Positions 61,242-64,000 of a DNA stretch of 64,000 nucleotides are shown in pieces. Source of the stretch: Mycetocola manganoxydans (lineage in GTDB: Bacteria > Actinomycetota > Actinomycetes > Actinomycetales > Microbacteriaceae). Position numbers and translations under genes: made by a program. The stretch lies in assembly GCF_003667545.1 (NCBI RefSeq), contig NZ_RCUV01000005.1:186001-250000 (forward strand). Reading direction: 5' to 3'. How positions within the stretch are numbered: position 1 is the first letter of the stretch; every line of letters starts with the position of its first letter. The notes under the pieces were generated by a model. The model worked only from the letters and a program-made list of their open reading frames with translations. It was not told the DNA's origin and searched no databases.

Positions 61242-64000
<2,759 letters not shown>

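Overview
The window is 64 kb of high-GC chromosomal DNA from an actinobacterium, most likely a member of Micrococcales and by gene content probably Microbacteriaceae. The markers are OpcA, RbpA, WhiA, a PdtaR-type ANTAR regulator, bacterial Ku, an mIHF domain, the HGxxPAAW and Trp-associated membrane proteins inside the trp operon, and a short protein resembling DUF7882. I name the family from memory of such sequences, not from a search. Almost everything is intact core genome. I see no insertion sequence, prophage, CRISPR array, rRNA gene or plasmid function. No stretch longer than about 300 bases lacks a gene.

Layout. (1) 1-2585, plus strand: the oxidative pentose phosphate genes zwf (5' end outside the window), opcA and pgl, joined by ATGA overlaps. 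(2) 2669-13963, minus strand: uvrA-uvrC-rapZ-whiA, then sodA, then gap-pgk-tpiA-secG-rbpA. This combines nucleotide excision repair, a division regulator, lower glycolysis, protein export and a polymerase-binding factor. (3) 14013-25254: pcm on the plus strand, then uvrB, a TetR regulator with coaE, rpsA, a DUF885 peptidase with an ATP-grasp enzyme, and polA, all on the minus strand. (4) 25307-35179: an accessory-like stretch with frequent strand changes. It holds a PaaI thioesterase, the ANTAR regulator, tRNA-Leu(CAA), several conserved unknowns, CinA, a poxvirus-type topoisomerase IB, a small Rho-N/SAP-like protein, a short-chain dehydrogenase, an FAD/Rieske oxidoreductase, Ku, a DUF6328-like membrane protein and a very acidic 61-residue microprotein. 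(5) 35233-64000, minus strand throughout: carB (5' end outside)-pyrF-gmk-rpoZ-coaBC, metK-priA-fmt-rsmB-rpe, hisE-hisG-hisF-hisI, trpE-(two small membrane proteins)-trpC-trpB-trpA-lgt, gltB-gltD and pyk. This is one long block for nucleotide, one-carbon, histidine, tryptophan and glutamate synthesis.

The genes work together mainly as central metabolism: NADPH and pentose phosphates from zwf/opcA/pgl/rpe feed hisG and the nucleotide genes, gltBD supplies amino groups for the trp and his pathways, and carB/pyrF start pyrimidine synthesis. Both pathway sets are incomplete here: trpD, trpG and hisA, B, C, D and H must lie elsewhere.

The most interesting observations are these: guanylate kinase is fused behind a complete mIHF nucleoid-protein domain (59477-60406); RbpA has lost all its zinc-ligand cysteines; the flap cysteine of CoaC is replaced in CoaBC; a 12-bp perfect palindrome lies exactly between two back-to-back promoters that drive a membrane protein and the acidic microprotein (34904-34942); and the stress and DNA-repair-like stretch at 28.9-35.2 kb contains several unknowns. 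I did not find a clearly new multi-gene defence or mobile system.
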